A stretch of DNA of 64,000 nt from Saccharopolyspora gloriosae (GCF_022828475.1 NZ_CP059557.1:4635470-4699469), one strand, 5' to 3'. Shown: positions 1 to 10,456, counted from the first letter of the stretch. Program-made: numbers and translations. The notes: a model not told the origin generated them from the sequence alone.

Positions 1-70
1 AAGAAGAGCACCCTCGAACGAGTGACGACCGCCGGAACCGGGTTTGCTGACAGTATCCGCCGCGCCGGTT

Positions 71-104
71 CACCGGTGGCCGCCGGGAACGACGGCCACC
101 GGTG
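71..104 (-). terminator. Hairpin terminator of the aldo/keto reductase gene
   Basis: A perfect 12-bp stem (71-82 pairs with 93-104) with a 10-nt loop lies 5 bases past the stop codon of the minus-strand aldo/keto reductase gene. There is no clear U-tract, which is usual for high-GC actinomycete terminators. Confidence 0.6.
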
Positions 105-108
105 CGGA

Positions 109-1107
109 TCAGCGGCTGAGGCTGCCGCGCAGGTTCGCGGTGTAGCGCTCCCCCGCCGTCGAACCGGGCGGGAACATCTCGGACAGCTCGGCGACCAGCT
201 CCGCGGGCAGCTCCAGCCGCGTCGCTTCCAGGTTCGCGTCCAGGTTGGCCGCCCGCCGAGTGCCGGGGATCGGCACGATGTCCTCGCCCTGAGCCAGCAA
301 CCAGCCCAACGCGAGCGCGGCGGGTGTGGTCCCCAGCTGCTCGGCCCGTTCCCGCAGCCGATCGACGCGGGTCAGGTTCCGCCGCAACGCGTCCTCGGAA
401 AACCGCGGATACCGCGCCTGCCTGCCCTCCAGGTTCTCCACGTCCGAGGCGCTGCGGATCGACCCGCCGAGCACGCCGCGCCCCAGCGGCGAGTACGCCA
501 CCACGCCGACGCCGAGTTCCCTGGCGGCGGGCAGCAGTTCCGCCTCCAGGTCGCGGGTGAACAGCGAGTACTCCTCCTGCGTCACCGCGATCGGATGCAC
601 CGCGTGCGCGCGCCGCAGCGTCTCGGCCGACACCTCGGACAACCCGATGTGCCGCGCCTTGCCCTGCTCCACGATCTCCGCGAGCGCGCCCACGCTGTCC
701 TCGATCGGCGTCGACGGATCCACCCGGTGCAAGTAGTACACGTCGACGTGATCGGTCTTGAGCCGCTTCAAGCTGGAGTTGATCGCCTCGCGAATCCGCT
801 CCGGATGCCCCAGTCCTTCGCCGCCGCCCGCACCGGTCTTGGTGGCCAGCACGACCCGCTCCCGCAGCCCACCGGCGAGCGCCTCGCCGAGCAACGTCTC
901 GTTGTGCCCGTTGCCGTACACGTCGGCGGTGTCGATGAGCTCGACGCCCGCGTCGACGAGGTGCCTGATCAGCTGCCGCGACTCGCCGTCATCGGCCGCG
1001 CCGTACACCCCGGACAGCCCCATCGCGCCGTAACCGAGCGCGCTCACCGCGGGACCATCGGCACCGAGCCGGTGCCGCGGGATGTCGTCTCGCCGAGTCA
1101 AAGCCAT
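109..1107 (-). CDS. Aldo/keto reductase
   Basis: This 332-aa protein has the length and sequence of a cytosolic NADPH-dependent aldo/keto reductase with a TIM-barrel fold. The catalytic tetrad is visible as Asp59 and Tyr64 (in a DTADVYGNG stretch), Lys90 (LATK) and His127 (YYLHR). The C-terminal part has the IPGTRR cofactor-binding motif. The ATG start is preceded by a good AAGGAAGG ribosome binding site about 10 nt upstream. The spacing to the next minus-strand gene is 142 bp and they need not be co-transcribed. The natural substrate cannot be read from sequence. Confidence 0.9.
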   Translation of the reverse strand: MALTRRDDIPRHRLGADGPAVSALGYGAMGLSGVYGAADDGESRQLIRHLVDAGVELIDTADVYGNGHNETLLGEALAGGLRERVVLATKTGAGGGEGLGHPERIREAINSSLKRLKTDHVDVYYLHRVDPSTPIEDSVGALAEIVEQGKARHIGLSEVSAETLRRAHAVHPIAVTQEEYSLFTRDLEAELLPAARELGVGVVAYSPLGRGVLGGSIRSASDVENLEGRQARYPRFSEDALRRNLTRVDRLRERAEQLGTTPAALALGWLLAQGEDIVPIPGTRRAANLDANLEATRLELPAELVAELSEMFPPGSTAGERYTANLRGSLSR

Positions 1108-1249
1108 CAGCTCGTGACCTTCCTTGTCGCTGTTCCCGCACGCGTCACGCGCGGACCCTCACCGGCAACAACGACCGACCGTCCACCGCGCTTCCCGCTC
1201 GCCGGAAGTTCGCGGACTCCGGACGGGCGCGGCACGGGGCGCCGGACGG

Positions 1250-2155
1250 TCAGCTGTGCCAGTTGCGGTAGAGGCGGACGGCGTTGCGCAGGGCCATCGT
1301 CACGGTCATCGGGCCGATGCGCGGCACGAACACCCCGGCGGCGTCCACGATGTCGTCGTCGTAGTTCTTCAGCGTGGAGAAATTGATGCAGGTCGCGCCC
1401 GGCTTGATCTCGGCGGCGCGCACCAGCGGGAACTCCCGCGACGGCACGCCGGTGACGACCACGTCGGCCTCGGCCAGCGCCGTGGCGCGGTCGAGGGACG
1501 TGGGGCGCACCTCGTAGGAACCCTTGCCCTGCGAGGGCACGTAGGCGAGCGGGCCGTCGACGTCGAAGGAGGTGACCTCGGCGCCGTCGTTGGCCATCAT
1601 CGCCGCCAGCGGCTGACCGACGATCTCGCTGCGGTTGAACACGCACGCCTTCAACCCGGCCAGCGGTTCCGCCGCACCGATCTCGCTGACCCCGGCCTGC
1701 TCGATGAGCTTGAGCACCGCCAGCGGCGTGCACGGCAGCACGGCGCGCTTGGTGTGCTCGGTGTCGATGTAGCGGCGGTTCTCGTAGAGGCAGCGGCTCC
1801 AGAACGAGTGCAGGCCCTCGACGTCCTTGCGCGGGTCGACGAGTTCCCGCAGCCAGCGGTCCTGCGCGAGGCCCATGATCGGGTAGTACAGGAAGATCCC
1901 GTGCACGCTCGGGTCGCTGCCCGCTTCGTGCACCGCGCGTTCGACCTCGCCGGCGGGCAGCACTCGCTGGTCGAAGCGGATCCCGACCTTCTCGCACCCG
2001 CGCCGGGTGTATTCGGCGTAGGTCTGGGTGGGGCCGTCGCCTTCGACGCGGAAGCCGGTCAGCGTCAGCGGTTCCGGCAGCGCGGCCACCTCGGCGCGGA
2101 TCTCCGCGCGGAAGTCGTCGGCGAGGGCACTGGGATCGAGCAGTCGAGCGGACAC
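1250..2155 (-). CDS. NAD-type methylene-tetrahydrofolate dehydrogenase (FolD/MTD1-like)
   Basis: The protein (301 aa from a GTG start at 2155) resembles the tetrahydrofolate dehydrogenase/cyclohydrolase family. It has an N-terminal folate-binding half and a C-terminal Rossmann half with NRSEIVGQPLAAMMANDGA and GVPSREFPLV stretches. The NRSEIVG motif and the long insert after DPRKDVEGLH look more like the monofunctional NAD-dependent yeast Mtd1 type than bacterial FolD, which suggests one-carbon oxidation of 5,10-methylene-THF. The open frame continues upstream to 2335, but that extension is Arg-rich and unlike the family, so the GTG before SARLLDP is preferred. The subfamily call is inference. 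Confidence 0.8.
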   Translation of the reverse strand: MSARLLDPSALADDFRAEIRAEVAALPEPLTLTGFRVEGDGPTQTYAEYTRRGCEKVGIRFDQRVLPAGEVERAVHEAGSDPSVHGIFLYYPIMGLAQDRWLRELVDPRKDVEGLHSFWSRCLYENRRYIDTEHTKRAVLPCTPLAVLKLIEQAGVSEIGAAEPLAGLKACVFNRSEIVGQPLAAMMANDGAEVTSFDVDGPLAYVPSQGKGSYEVRPTSLDRATALAEADVVVTGVPSREFPLVRAAEIKPGATCINFSTLKNYDDDIVDAAGVFVPRIGPMTVTMALRNAVRLYRNWHS

Positions 2156-2442
2156 GGGTAGTTCTCTAGCACAGCGACCGACCTCCGGCGACGCCGCCCC
2201 ACACCGCCGCGCAACGCCCTGACCAGGTGATCGGGCGATCCGAGACCACTGAGGACCGCCGCCGTCGAGCACCGGTGTGGCCGATGTCAACCGCCTCGGC
2301 GCCCCTGAACCCCTGATCGTGGAACACCGCTCCACGTCCGCCGCGAGGTCGAGACGGCTCGCACCGCACGGCCGGATGGCCTACTGCTCACGCAGTGGGA
2401 CGGTCTAGCCGGGGTCCGAACCGTTCTGGTGGCCTTGCGGGC

Positions 2443-3497
2443 ATGTCGGCACAACTCCGCTTCGGCGTTTGGGCGCTCGTCTACGGCAATTGGGCGTCGT
2501 TCCACCACCCGGAAGACCCGGTGGACGCGTCCTGGGAACGCAACAAACGGCAGATCCTGGAAGCCGAGCAGCTCGGCTTCGACACGACGCTGATCGCCCA
2601 GCACGTGGTCAACCCGTTCGGCGAGGAGCACGACCAGCTCGACGCGTGGACGGCGGCGGCCGGGCTCGCCGCGCTGACCGAGCGCATCGAGATCATCGCG
2701 GCGATCAAGCCGTACCTGTACCACCCGGTGGTGCTGGCCAAGCAGGCGTTGCAGATCGAGGAGATCAGCGGTGGCCGCTTCGGCATCAACCTGGTCAACG
2801 CCTGGTTCAAGCCGGAGCTGGAACGGGCGGGCATCGGGTTCGCCGAGCACGACGAGCGCTACGCCTACGGCACCGAGTGGCTCACCGTCGTGCGCGGGTT
2901 GCTCTCCGGCGAGCGGACCACGTTCCACGGCAAGTACTTCCACGTTGACGACTACGTGCTCAAACCGGCCAGCAGGACGCGGAGCGGCCCGCGGTGTACC
3001 TCGGCGGCGAGTCCGATCCGGCGCGGGCGCTGGCCGCCGAGCAAGCCGACACCTGGTTCATCAACGGGCAGCCGAAGCAGGACGTGCACGCGTTGATCAA
3101 GGACGTGGCGGGCCGCCCGCGCACGGGTGATCCGGTGCGATTCGCGCTGTCGGCGTTCGTGATCGCCCGCGAAACCGAGGCAGAGGCGCAGGAAGAACTC
3201 GCCTACCAGTGGGAACTGGCCGAGAAGGGCCAAGCCACCTGGGACGGCCTGGTCGCCAACGCGGACCCGAAGGCGGTCATGTTCCAGACCTTCGCGAGGC
3301 ATCCGCACATCGGCACCAACGGCGGCACCGCCGCGGGCCTCGTCGGCAGCTACGACCAAGTGGCGCAACGGATCCTGGAGTTCCACGAACTCGGCGTCGA
3401 CACCCTGATGCTCCAGTTCCAGCCGTTCGAATCCGAACAACGCCGCTTCGCCCACGAGGTCATCCCCCGCTACCGCGAACTCTCCGGGGAGTCGTGA
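2443..3497 (+). pseudogene. LLM-class flavin-dependent monooxygenase, frameshifted
   Basis: Two adjacent frames together encode one luciferase-like (SsuD/SfnG-type) FMNH2-dependent monooxygenase. The first frame starts at ATG 2443 (FGVWALVYGNW, then an EEISGGRFGINLV flavin-site motif) and leaves homology near 2970. The second resumes as AVYLGGESDPARALAAEQAD from about 2975 and ends at 3497 with a normal C-terminus. A single missing base between about 2965 and 2985 explains the shift. Family members oxidise sulfonates, sulfones or related small molecules. As written, the product would be truncated and inactive. The lesion could equally be a sequencing error because both halves look under normal selection. 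Confidence 0.75.
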
Positions 3498-3512
3498 AAG
3501 GCCTCGGCGAAT

Positions 3513-3705
3513 GATCTTCTGGTCTGCGTCTTGCCAGTGGCGGAGCCGCCGCGCGGTGACCAGCTTGAGCACAACGACCACCGGCGGCTTCTCAGCGGCT
3601 TCCTCGCGAGGACAGCAGCCTGGACCCGGATCGCTGTGAACGGCGTACATGAGAAGTGGATCCCGCAGCGAGGAAGCCGCTGAGCGCCCCCTACGCAACA
3701 AGCCC
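3513..3705 (+). repeat. Palindromic MITE-like repeat, copy 1
   Basis: This is an intergenic element of about 190 bp, nearly collinear with the copy at 51300-51510. Its core is a 17-bp inverted repeat: 3591-3607 (CTCAGCGGCTTCCTCGC) pairs with 3668-3684. The left end carries CTGCGTCTTGCCAGTGGCGGAGCC and the right end CTACGC, matching the terminal inverted repeat of the other copies. It separates the convergent flavin monooxygenase and groEL genes. Confidence 0.75.
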
Positions 3706-3709
3706 GGTC

Positions 3710-3753
3710 CCCGTGGGATCCCGTTCGCCGCGACCCGGGCGGGATCCCACGGG
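3710..3753 (-). terminator. Hairpin terminator downstream of groEL
   Basis: A perfect 14-bp stem (3710-3723 with 3740-3753) lies 28 bp beyond the groEL stop codon in a convergent intergenic region. Confidence 0.6.
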
Positions 3754-3781
3754 TCCGCCGCAGTACGGCGGTCCGGGGGGG

Positions 3782-5434
<1,653 letters not shown>

Positions 5435-5469
5435 TCAACTCCTTGTGGACTCGTTTTGCTTTGGTGGTC

Positions 5470-5575
5470 GGGTGGCGGAACCTCAGCTGTCTTCTCGCTG
5501 CGGGATCTTTTTCCCTAGTGGCTCCGCCACGAGGGAAAAAGCTGTCCTCGCGAGAAGACAGCTGAGAACCCGCCG
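5470..5575 (-). repeat. Palindromic MITE-like repeat, copy 2
   Basis: The copy is inverted relative to copy 1. The outer 17-bp arms 5482-5498 (CTCAGCTGTCTTCTCGC) and 5550-5566 enclose a second 9-bp stem, TTTTTCCCT at 5508-5516 with 5532-5540. Relative to copies 1 and 5, both outer arms are changed in a compensating way (CTGTCTT/AAGACAG in place of CGGCTTC/GAAGCCG). It lies between two genes of the same operon. Confidence 0.7.
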
Positions 5576-5707
5576 GTGGTCATCTTGCTTGCGTGGGCTA
5601 TGTGCTTCGCACATACAGGCACGGCCTTCGGCCGCAAGGCAGGCGTGCTTCGCCGCCCTTCGCGGACTTCGCCGCCAAATGCACGGCTACGCCGTGAGGT
5701 GGTCGGG

Positions 5708-6151
5708 TTACACCGCTTGCAGTGATTCGTCCGATGTGGACTGTTCGGTGGGTTCGATCTCGGCGCGGATCAGCACTCGGACGGCGTCCTGCTCCGGTCG
5801 ATCACCGACCTGCCAGCCGCGTGCCCGCCAGTCGGCCAGAGCCCGGTCGGCGCAGTGCTCGTGGCCGGGCTGCACCGCGTCCGCGTCGGAGGTCGAGGCG
5901 TCCAGCCGCACCGCGCGCAGCGCCGGAATCCGCGACATCGCCCGCTGCGCCGCTTGCAGGAAACCGTCGTCTCCCTCGCACCGGACCGACGCGGGCAGCC
6001 GCAGCAGGACCCGCACCCGCCTGCCGTCGGTGGAGACCGCGGTGACGAAGCCCCGCACACCCAGCGCGGGCCTGCCTTCGCGCGGGCAGACCTGTTGCAA
6101 CGACCGCCAGATCTCGGTCAGCACGCGGCTGCGGAATTCAGGATCAGACAT
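5708..6151 (-). CDS. DUF59/MIP18-type Fe-S assembly protein of the monooxygenase operon
   Basis: This 147-aa protein resembles the DUF59 (metal-sulfur cluster assembly, MIP18/PaaD-like) fold: a helical N-terminus (VLTEIWRSLQQV), an LGVRGFVTAVSTDGRRVRVLLRLP beta region and a single Cys in VRCEGDD. It sits between mimD and groEL, where propane monooxygenase loci often carry such a gene. A role in assembling the di-iron or [2Fe-2S] centres is inferred. The ATG at 6151 is chosen over an upstream TTG because GGGGA lies at proper spacing. The C-terminal 50 residues are divergent. Confidence 0.65.
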   Translation of the reverse strand: MSDPEFRSRVLTEIWRSLQQVCPREGRPALGVRGFVTAVSTDGRRVRVLLRLPASVRCEGDDGFLQAAQRAMSRIPALRAVRLDASTSDADAVQPGHEHCADRALADWRARGWQVGDRPEQDAVRVLIRAEIEPTEQSTSDESLQAV

Positions 6152-6174
6152 GGCAATTCCCCGTTCCTTCAACC

Positions 6175-6207
6175 GCGGGCGCGGCGCCGGTCAGCGGCCG
6201 CGCCCGC
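6175..6207 (-). promoter_or_regulatory. Intra-operon hairpin between mimD and the DUF59 gene
   Basis: A perfect 11-bp GC stem (6175-6185 with 6197-6207) fills most of the 66-bp gap between two same-strand genes. It could attenuate transcription or stabilise the upstream mRNA. Confidence 0.4.
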
Positions 6208-6217
6208 CGGCGTTCGG

Positions 6218-6547
6218 TCAGCTGCTCACCGGTTTCAGGTCGAAGTCGATGTACTCGGCGGCATCCTCGGGGTTGGCGAACAGCACCGTGCGGTCGTCGA
6301 GGTGCACCATCCGCCCGTAGTGGGTGGACATGATCTCCTCGAAATCCGACTGGTCGAATTCGAAGCCGATCTCGTCCGCGATCTCCTCGAACTCGAAGAT
6401 CAAGGTGCCGTGCGCGTCGACGCGGATCATCGAAGGCAGGTGATCAACCCGAACGCCTTCCTTGCGGGCCATGATCTCGGCGACGATGTGGCCGTTCTGG
6501 TTGTTCATCAGCGTCACGCCGCACATGTTGGAAGCGGTCACACTCAT
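6218..6547 (-). CDS. mimD: Propane/phenol-type monooxygenase coupling (effector) protein
   Basis: The 109-codon reading frame encodes the small coupling protein of soluble di-iron monooxygenases (MmoB/DmpM/PrmD family), which binds the hydroxylase and gates electron and substrate access. Typical features are the short length, the N-terminal [17 protein letters not shown] strand-helix and the acidic C-terminal half ([28 protein letters not shown]). ATG 6547 is preferred over GTG 6556 because AAGGGG lies 8 nt upstream. It starts 5 bp after the mimC stop, so translation is probably coupled. Confidence 0.88.
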   Translation of the reverse strand: MSVTASNMCGVTLMNNQNGHIVAEIMARKEGVRVDHLPSMIRVDAHGTLIFEFEEIADEIGFEFDQSDFEEIMSTHYGRMVHLDDRTVLFANPEDAAEYIDFDLKPVSS

Positions 6548-6552
6548 GACTT

Positions 6553-7662
6553 TCACCCCTTCTGTTCGGTCAGTCCGAGGTCACCGAGCACCGCGGCGAA
6601 TCCCTCTTCGGTGGCGGCGAAGGAGTCGGCGAACGTGATGACCTTCTCCTGCGGCTGGGACCAGATCGGCTGGAGTTCGTGCGCGGCCGCACGGCACCGC
6701 GGCGCCCAGCGCTGGAGCCAGCCCTGCATGACCTGCCGGTTCGCATCCCCGAATTCGGAGTCCTCGGCCAGCATCCGGAACAGCGCGCTGCTGTAGCCCA
6801 GGTCCCGCTCATGATCGTTCTCGCCGGTGCCGACCAGCGACGGCGTCACGTAATCGCCGTTGCGCGCGGCGATCTGCATTACCAGGTGGCTGCGGAACAG
6901 CACACCCACCAGCGACTCGAACACGACGTTCGACGCGAACAACGCCTCGGCCCAGTCGCCGATCGCGGTGAGGTTCTCGACGACCTCCCGCACCGGCTGC
7001 CACACCGGATCCTCCTGCCAGACCCCGCGATGCGCCGAGCCGTCGAATTCCAAGCCGGATTCGGACACGTCCAGGTTGTAGAGCGCGAGGTCCTGGGCGA
7101 AGCGCAGCTTGTGCGCGGCGTTCACCGCGATCGCATTGTTGATCATGTTGGTGGGGCCGGACCGCTGCGCGGCGGTGAACACGTGCAGGCCCAGCCCGTT
7201 CTCCACGTGCATCCACGCACCGAGGTGCCGCTCCACGAACCGCGTCCAGCCGCGGGGCCAGCCGCTGTAGGCACCGGCCTGCTTGGCGTTGGTGAGGTTC
7301 TGCTGGATCTGCCGGACCACGTTGGCGTTGTTCCGGTAGATCGTCTGTTCCCACTCCTCGTTGGGATCCCGGAACGCGTGCCAGTCGGTCGACTTCAGCG
7401 CCGTCCAGTCCTTCGGGTAGCCGCCGTCGCCGTCACCGAAGCCGTAGATCCAGCCCTGGGTGAGGTGGCGTTCCGGGTCGGGCTGCACGTCGAACGTGAC
7501 GTCCTCGTACATCGTCGCGCGCATCTTGCGGGGACTGAAGTAGTTGTAGGCGCGGGAACCCGAGCTGGGGAACTCCAGCGCGCCCGCCTCTGCGTCGGTG
7601 AACTCCGGTTTGGGGAAGCTGCGGGTCCGATTCTCGGATGCCGGCGTTTCCTGCGTCGTCAT
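6553..7662 (-). CDS. mimC: Propane/phenol-type monooxygenase hydroxylase small (beta) subunit
   Basis: The 369-aa protein is the hydroxylase beta subunit of a PrmABCD/MimABCD-type soluble di-iron monooxygenase. It is a helical ferritin-like protein without the full set of iron ligands that dimerises with the alpha subunit. Recognisable stretches include [19 protein letters not shown] near the N-terminus and [26 protein letters not shown] about residue 250. The ATG is preceded by a strong AAGGAGG site. It lies 58 bp after mimB and 5 bp before mimD, in the canonical order B-C-D. Confidence 0.92.
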   Translation of the reverse strand: MTTQETPASENRTRSFPKPEFTDAEAGALEFPSSGSRAYNYFSPRKMRATMYEDVTFDVQPDPERHLTQGWIYGFGDGDGGYPKDWTALKSTDWHAFRDPNEEWEQTIYRNNANVVRQIQQNLTNAKQAGAYSGWPRGWTRFVERHLGAWMHVENGLGLHVFTAAQRSGPTNMINNAIAVNAAHKLRFAQDLALYNLDVSESGLEFDGSAHRGVWQEDPVWQPVREVVENLTAIGDWAEALFASNVVFESLVGVLFRSHLVMQIAARNGDYVTPSLVGTGENDHERDLGYSSALFRMLAEDSEFGDANRQVMQGWLQRWAPRCRAAAHELQPIWSQPQEKVITFADSFAATEEGFAAVLGDLGLTEQKG

Positions 7663-7720
7663 GGCCGTCCTCCTTGCTGCTCGCGAATGTTGCGGGCCGG
7701 CTCGCGGATGTTCCGCCAGG

Positions 7721-8752
7721 TCAGCCGGCCTCGGCGGAGACGGTGAACTTGTCGTAGAAGATCTGCTCTTGCGGCACCCCGCGCTCCTCCAGCACCGCGA
7801 GCCCCGCGTCGATCATCGGTGGCGGCCCGCAGAGGTAGACGTCGCAATCGGCCAGCGAAGCCTCGCGTTCGGCCGCGACCGCGGTGACCATGCCGCGCGC
7901 ACCGGACCACTCCTCGTCCGAGAGCACGGGCACGAAGCCGAATCCCGGGATTCGCCCGCCCAGCTCGGCGATCTCGTCGAGCATGAACAGATCGCGTTCG
8001 GTGCGCGCGCCGTAGTAGAAGACCACTTCGCGGTCGAAGTCGTCCTTGGCCGCGATCTGGCGCAGCAGCGCCAGAATCGGCGCCATGCCCGCGCCGCCCG
8101 CCAGCAGCACGATCCGGCGGTCCGACGAGGCGCGCAGGGTGAACGTGCCGTACGGACCGTTGATCGACAACGGCACGCCGGGGCGCAACTCGCTCTCCAG
8201 TAGTCCGGAGAACTTTCCGCCCGGGTAGCGCTTGATGATGAACTCCACCTCGCTACCGCTGGTGCGCGGCAGGTTCGCCATCGAGAACGACCGGTGCTCA
8301 TCGCCGCCGGGGATGGTCACGTCCACGTACTGACCGGGGTGGAACTTGAATTCATCGTCGCCGGTGACCGCCAGCCGCAGCAGGCTGATGTCGTGGGTCA
8401 GCTCCTCGACGGCCGAGACCTCCGTTTGCACGGTGACCACCGGCAGCCCGGCGCGGATCATGTCCTCGTCGTAGTTGAGCAGTTCGATGTCCAGGTCGCT
8501 GTAGGCGTGCGACCGGCACAGCAGCACGTAGCCTTCGTCGCTCTCGTAGTCGGCGAGCGCGAACGTCGAATAGCGCCCCATCTGCACATCACCATCGAGC
8601 AGGAACGACTTGCACGCCGAGCACTGGCCCTCCTTGCAGCCGTGCATCAACATGACGCCCTGCCGGAACGCCGCGTCCAGCACCGTTTCGCCCTCGTCGG
8701 CCTCGATCTCGATGTCCACCGGTTCGAACCTGATGCGGTGCGCATCGCCCAT
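7721..8752 (-). CDS. mimB: Propane/phenol-type monooxygenase reductase
   Basis: The 343-aa protein passes electrons from NADH to the hydroxylase. The N-terminal plant-type ferredoxin domain has Cys39, Cys44, Cys47 and Cys79 for a [2Fe-2S] cluster (GCKEGQCSACK and LLCRS). An FAD domain follows (RSFSMAN about residue 185) and then a pyridine-nucleotide domain (LLAGGAGMAPI and CGPPPMID). ATG 8752 is chosen over GTG 8773 because AAGGAGA lies 7 nt upstream. It should follow mimA directly, but an IS3 element now separates them, so its expression may be reduced or driven by another promoter. Confidence 0.93.
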   Translation of the reverse strand: MGDAHRIRFEPVDIEIEADEGETVLDAAFRQGVMLMHGCKEGQCSACKSFLLDGDVQMGRYSTFALADYESDEGYVLLCRSHAYSDLDIELLNYDEDMIRAGLPVVTVQTEVSAVEELTHDISLLRLAVTGDDEFKFHPGQYVDVTIPGGDEHRSFSMANLPRTSGSEVEFIIKRYPGGKFSGLLESELRPGVPLSINGPYGTFTLRASSDRRIVLLAGGAGMAPILALLRQIAAKDDFDREVVFYYGARTERDLFMLDEIAELGGRIPGFGFVPVLSDEEWSGARGMVTAVAAEREASLADCDVYLCGPPPMIDAGLAVLEERGVPQEQIFYDKFTVSAEAG

Positions 8753-8784
8753 GACGCTCTCCTTTTCGCTCACAGGCTTGGTAT

Positions 8785-8826
8785 CGGGCAGTGGCGCCCA
8801 GGCCCCACCTCAAACGCCACTGCCCG
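8785..8826 (-). terminator. Hairpin in the mimA-mimB intergenic region
   Basis: A perfect 12-bp stem (8785-8796 with 8815-8826) lies just upstream of mimB. It could be an internal terminator or processing site of the monooxygenase operon, balancing mimA against the rest. Confidence 0.4.
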
Positions 8827-9021
8827 AGCTGATGAGTCCTCCGGAAGGCCCCGGCCCCACCCCGGCTGACGTGAACGTCCCCTCAGACCGATGGGGCCGG
8901 TCACAGGAGGCCCTCACCTCGTGGAGCCGGTGAAGTGAATGGCCCGTTCGACCGGGGGACCGGTGAACTGGTCCCCGGTGGTTGGACTGGAAAGTCAGTT
9001 CCAGCTACCGGGGAGTGGTTC

Positions 9022-9516
9022 GTGTATCCGCATAGTTCGTTGTCGCGGGAGCAGCGTGAGGCCGCTGTGGTGTTGTTCGGGGCTGGTCATGGGGCGGTGT
9101 CGGCTGCGGCCCGGTTGGGGGTGTCGGCTTCGGCGGTGAGAACGTTGCGGGATCGATGGTTGTTGCGCGGCCCGGGAGCGTTGATCATGAAACCGACCAA
9201 ACGGTCCTACTCGTTCGAGTTCAAACTCGACGTGGTGCTGCGGTTCGTGGCCGGGCAGGCCACGGCGGCCGAGCTGGCCGCCGAGCATGACCTGTCGTCA
9301 CCGAAGCAGGTGAAAAATTGGGCGCGCCAATATCGGCGTGACGGCGAGGATGCGTTGCGCCCCAAGCGGGAAGGCCGCCCACCCCGCGAACCACAACCAC
9401 CACCGGACGGCGAGACGGCCGAACTGGAACGGTTGCGGACGGAGAATCTGCGGTTGTCCGCGGAGAACGCCTACCTAAAAAAACTGCGGGCCTTGAAGGA
9501 ACAGGGGCGAGGGTAA
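9022..9516 (+). CDS. IS3-family transposase OrfA
   Basis: OrfA (164 aa from GTG 9022) is the DNA-binding half of the transposase. It contains a helix-turn-helix (AVSAAARLGVSASAVRTL), a second HTH (ATAAELAAEHDLSSPKQVKNW) and a C-terminal leucine-zipper-like helix (ELERLRTENLRLSAENAYLKK). The frame remains open 29 codons upstream into the inverted repeat, so GTG at the start of YPHSSLSREQR is preferred. Its last codons contain the A7 slippery run used to read into OrfB. Confidence 0.85.
   Translation: MYPHSSLSREQREAAVVLFGAGHGAVSAAARLGVSASAVRTLRDRWLLRGPGALIMKPTKRSYSFEFKLDVVLRFVAGQATAAELAAEHDLSSPKQVKNWARQYRRDGEDALRPKREGRPPREPQPPPDGETAELERLRTENLRLSAENAYLKKLRALKEQGRG
9477..9483 (+). promoter_or_regulatory. 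A7 slippery sequence for -1 ribosomal frameshifting
   Basis: Seven A residues read as A AAA AAA in the OrfA frame, 30 bases before the OrfA stop. A -1 slip here joins OrfA to the open OrfB frame without a stop, as in many IS3-family elements. Confidence 0.65.
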
Positions 9517-10367
9517 AAACCCAGGTCATCGTCACCCTCAAGGCGCACTATCCGCTTGCGGTACTGCTGGAGGTCGCGGGCCTGGCCCGGTCGACGTTCT
9601 TCTATCACCAGGCCCGGCTCGACCGGCCGGACCCGCACGCCCGGCTGAAACAGGCCGTGACCGACGTGTTCCAGCAGGCCCACGGCCGTTACGGGCACCG
9701 CCGCGTCCACGCCATGCTGCACCGCCACGGCCTGAGACCGGCGAAAAAGACCGTCCTGCACATCATGCGCACCCTCGGCCTGGCCTGCACAGTCCGCCGC
9801 CGACGCCGCTACTCATCCTGGAAGGGCGAGGCCGGCACCACCGCCGGCAACGTCCTGGACCGCGACTTCACCGCCCCGGCACCGAACACCAAATGGGTCA
9901 CCGACATCACCGAATTCCGTGTCGGCACAAGCAAAATCTATCTCTCACCGATCATCGACCTGTTCGACCGCTCCGTCGTGTCCTACTCCTGGAGCACCCG
10001 ACCCGACACCCACCTGACCAACTCATCACTGACCAAAGCCATCGCCACCCTCAACACCGGCCACACCCCACTCGTGCACACCGACCAAGGCTTCCACTAC
10101 CGACACACCTCCTGGCGCCAACTGCTACACGAGGCAAACCTGACACCCTCCATGTCCCGGAAAGCGACCTGCCTCGACAACGCCGTCGCCGAAAACTTCT
10201 TCAGCCACCTCAAAGAAGAACTCTTCCACCACCACAACTACAACACCCCCGACGAGTTCACCACCGCCCTCGAGAACTACCTCGACTGGTACAACACCAC
10301 CCGCATCTCCACCACACTGAAGAACCTCACCCCCACCGAATACCGAGCCCAGGCCCTCACCACCTAG
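9483..10367 (+). CDS. IS3-family transposase OrfB (integrase core)
   Basis: OrfB has no convincing own start near its conserved N-terminus (VTLKAHYPLAVLLEVAGLARSTFFYH), so it is most likely made as an OrfAB fusion by frameshifting at 9477-9483. The HTH_21 region is followed by the rve integrase core with the DDE residues in TKWVTDITEF, VHTDQGFHY and DNAVAENFFSHLKEE. The C-terminal LTPTEYR is typical of the family. All catalytic residues are intact. An internal GTG at 9657 could give a shortened OrfB. Confidence 0.85.
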   Translation, partial: TAGLEGTGARVKTQVIVTLKAHYPLAVLLEVAGLARSTFFYHQARLDRPDPHARLKQAVTDVFQQAHGRYGHRRVHAMLHRHGLRPAKKTVLHIMRTLGLACTVRRRRRYSSWKGEAGTTAGNVLDRDFTAPAPNTKWVTDITEFRVGTSKIYLSPIIDLFDRSVVSYSWSTRPDTHLTNSSLTKAIATLNTGHTPLVHTDQGFHYRHTSWRQLLHEANLTPSMSRKATCLDNAVAENFFSHLKEELFHHHNYNTPDEFTTALENYLDWYNTTRISTTLKNLTPTEYRAQALTT

Positions 10368-10456
10368 CCTTCACTCACCCAGTCCAACAAACAGGGACCA
10401 CTTCACCGGCCACCGGAGGCATTGGCTCCAGGTGGTCGGCGAGCCGGGGCCGACGA

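Larger units (their letters stand above)
8960..10409 (+). mobile_element. IS3-family insertion sequence between mimA and mimB
   Basis: The element spans 8964-10405 (1442 bp). Its imperfect terminal inverted repeats of about 27 bp begin with TG and end with CA (8964-8990 TGAACTGGTCCC..., 10379-10405 complementary). It is flanked by a direct CCGG (8960-8963 and 10406-10409), consistent with the 3-4 bp target duplications of IS3 elements. It carries overlapping orfA and orfB with the IS3 -1 frameshift arrangement and an intact DDE triad. It is oriented opposite to the mim operon. The intact ends and ORFs suggest a recent, possibly active copy. Confidence 0.92.
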
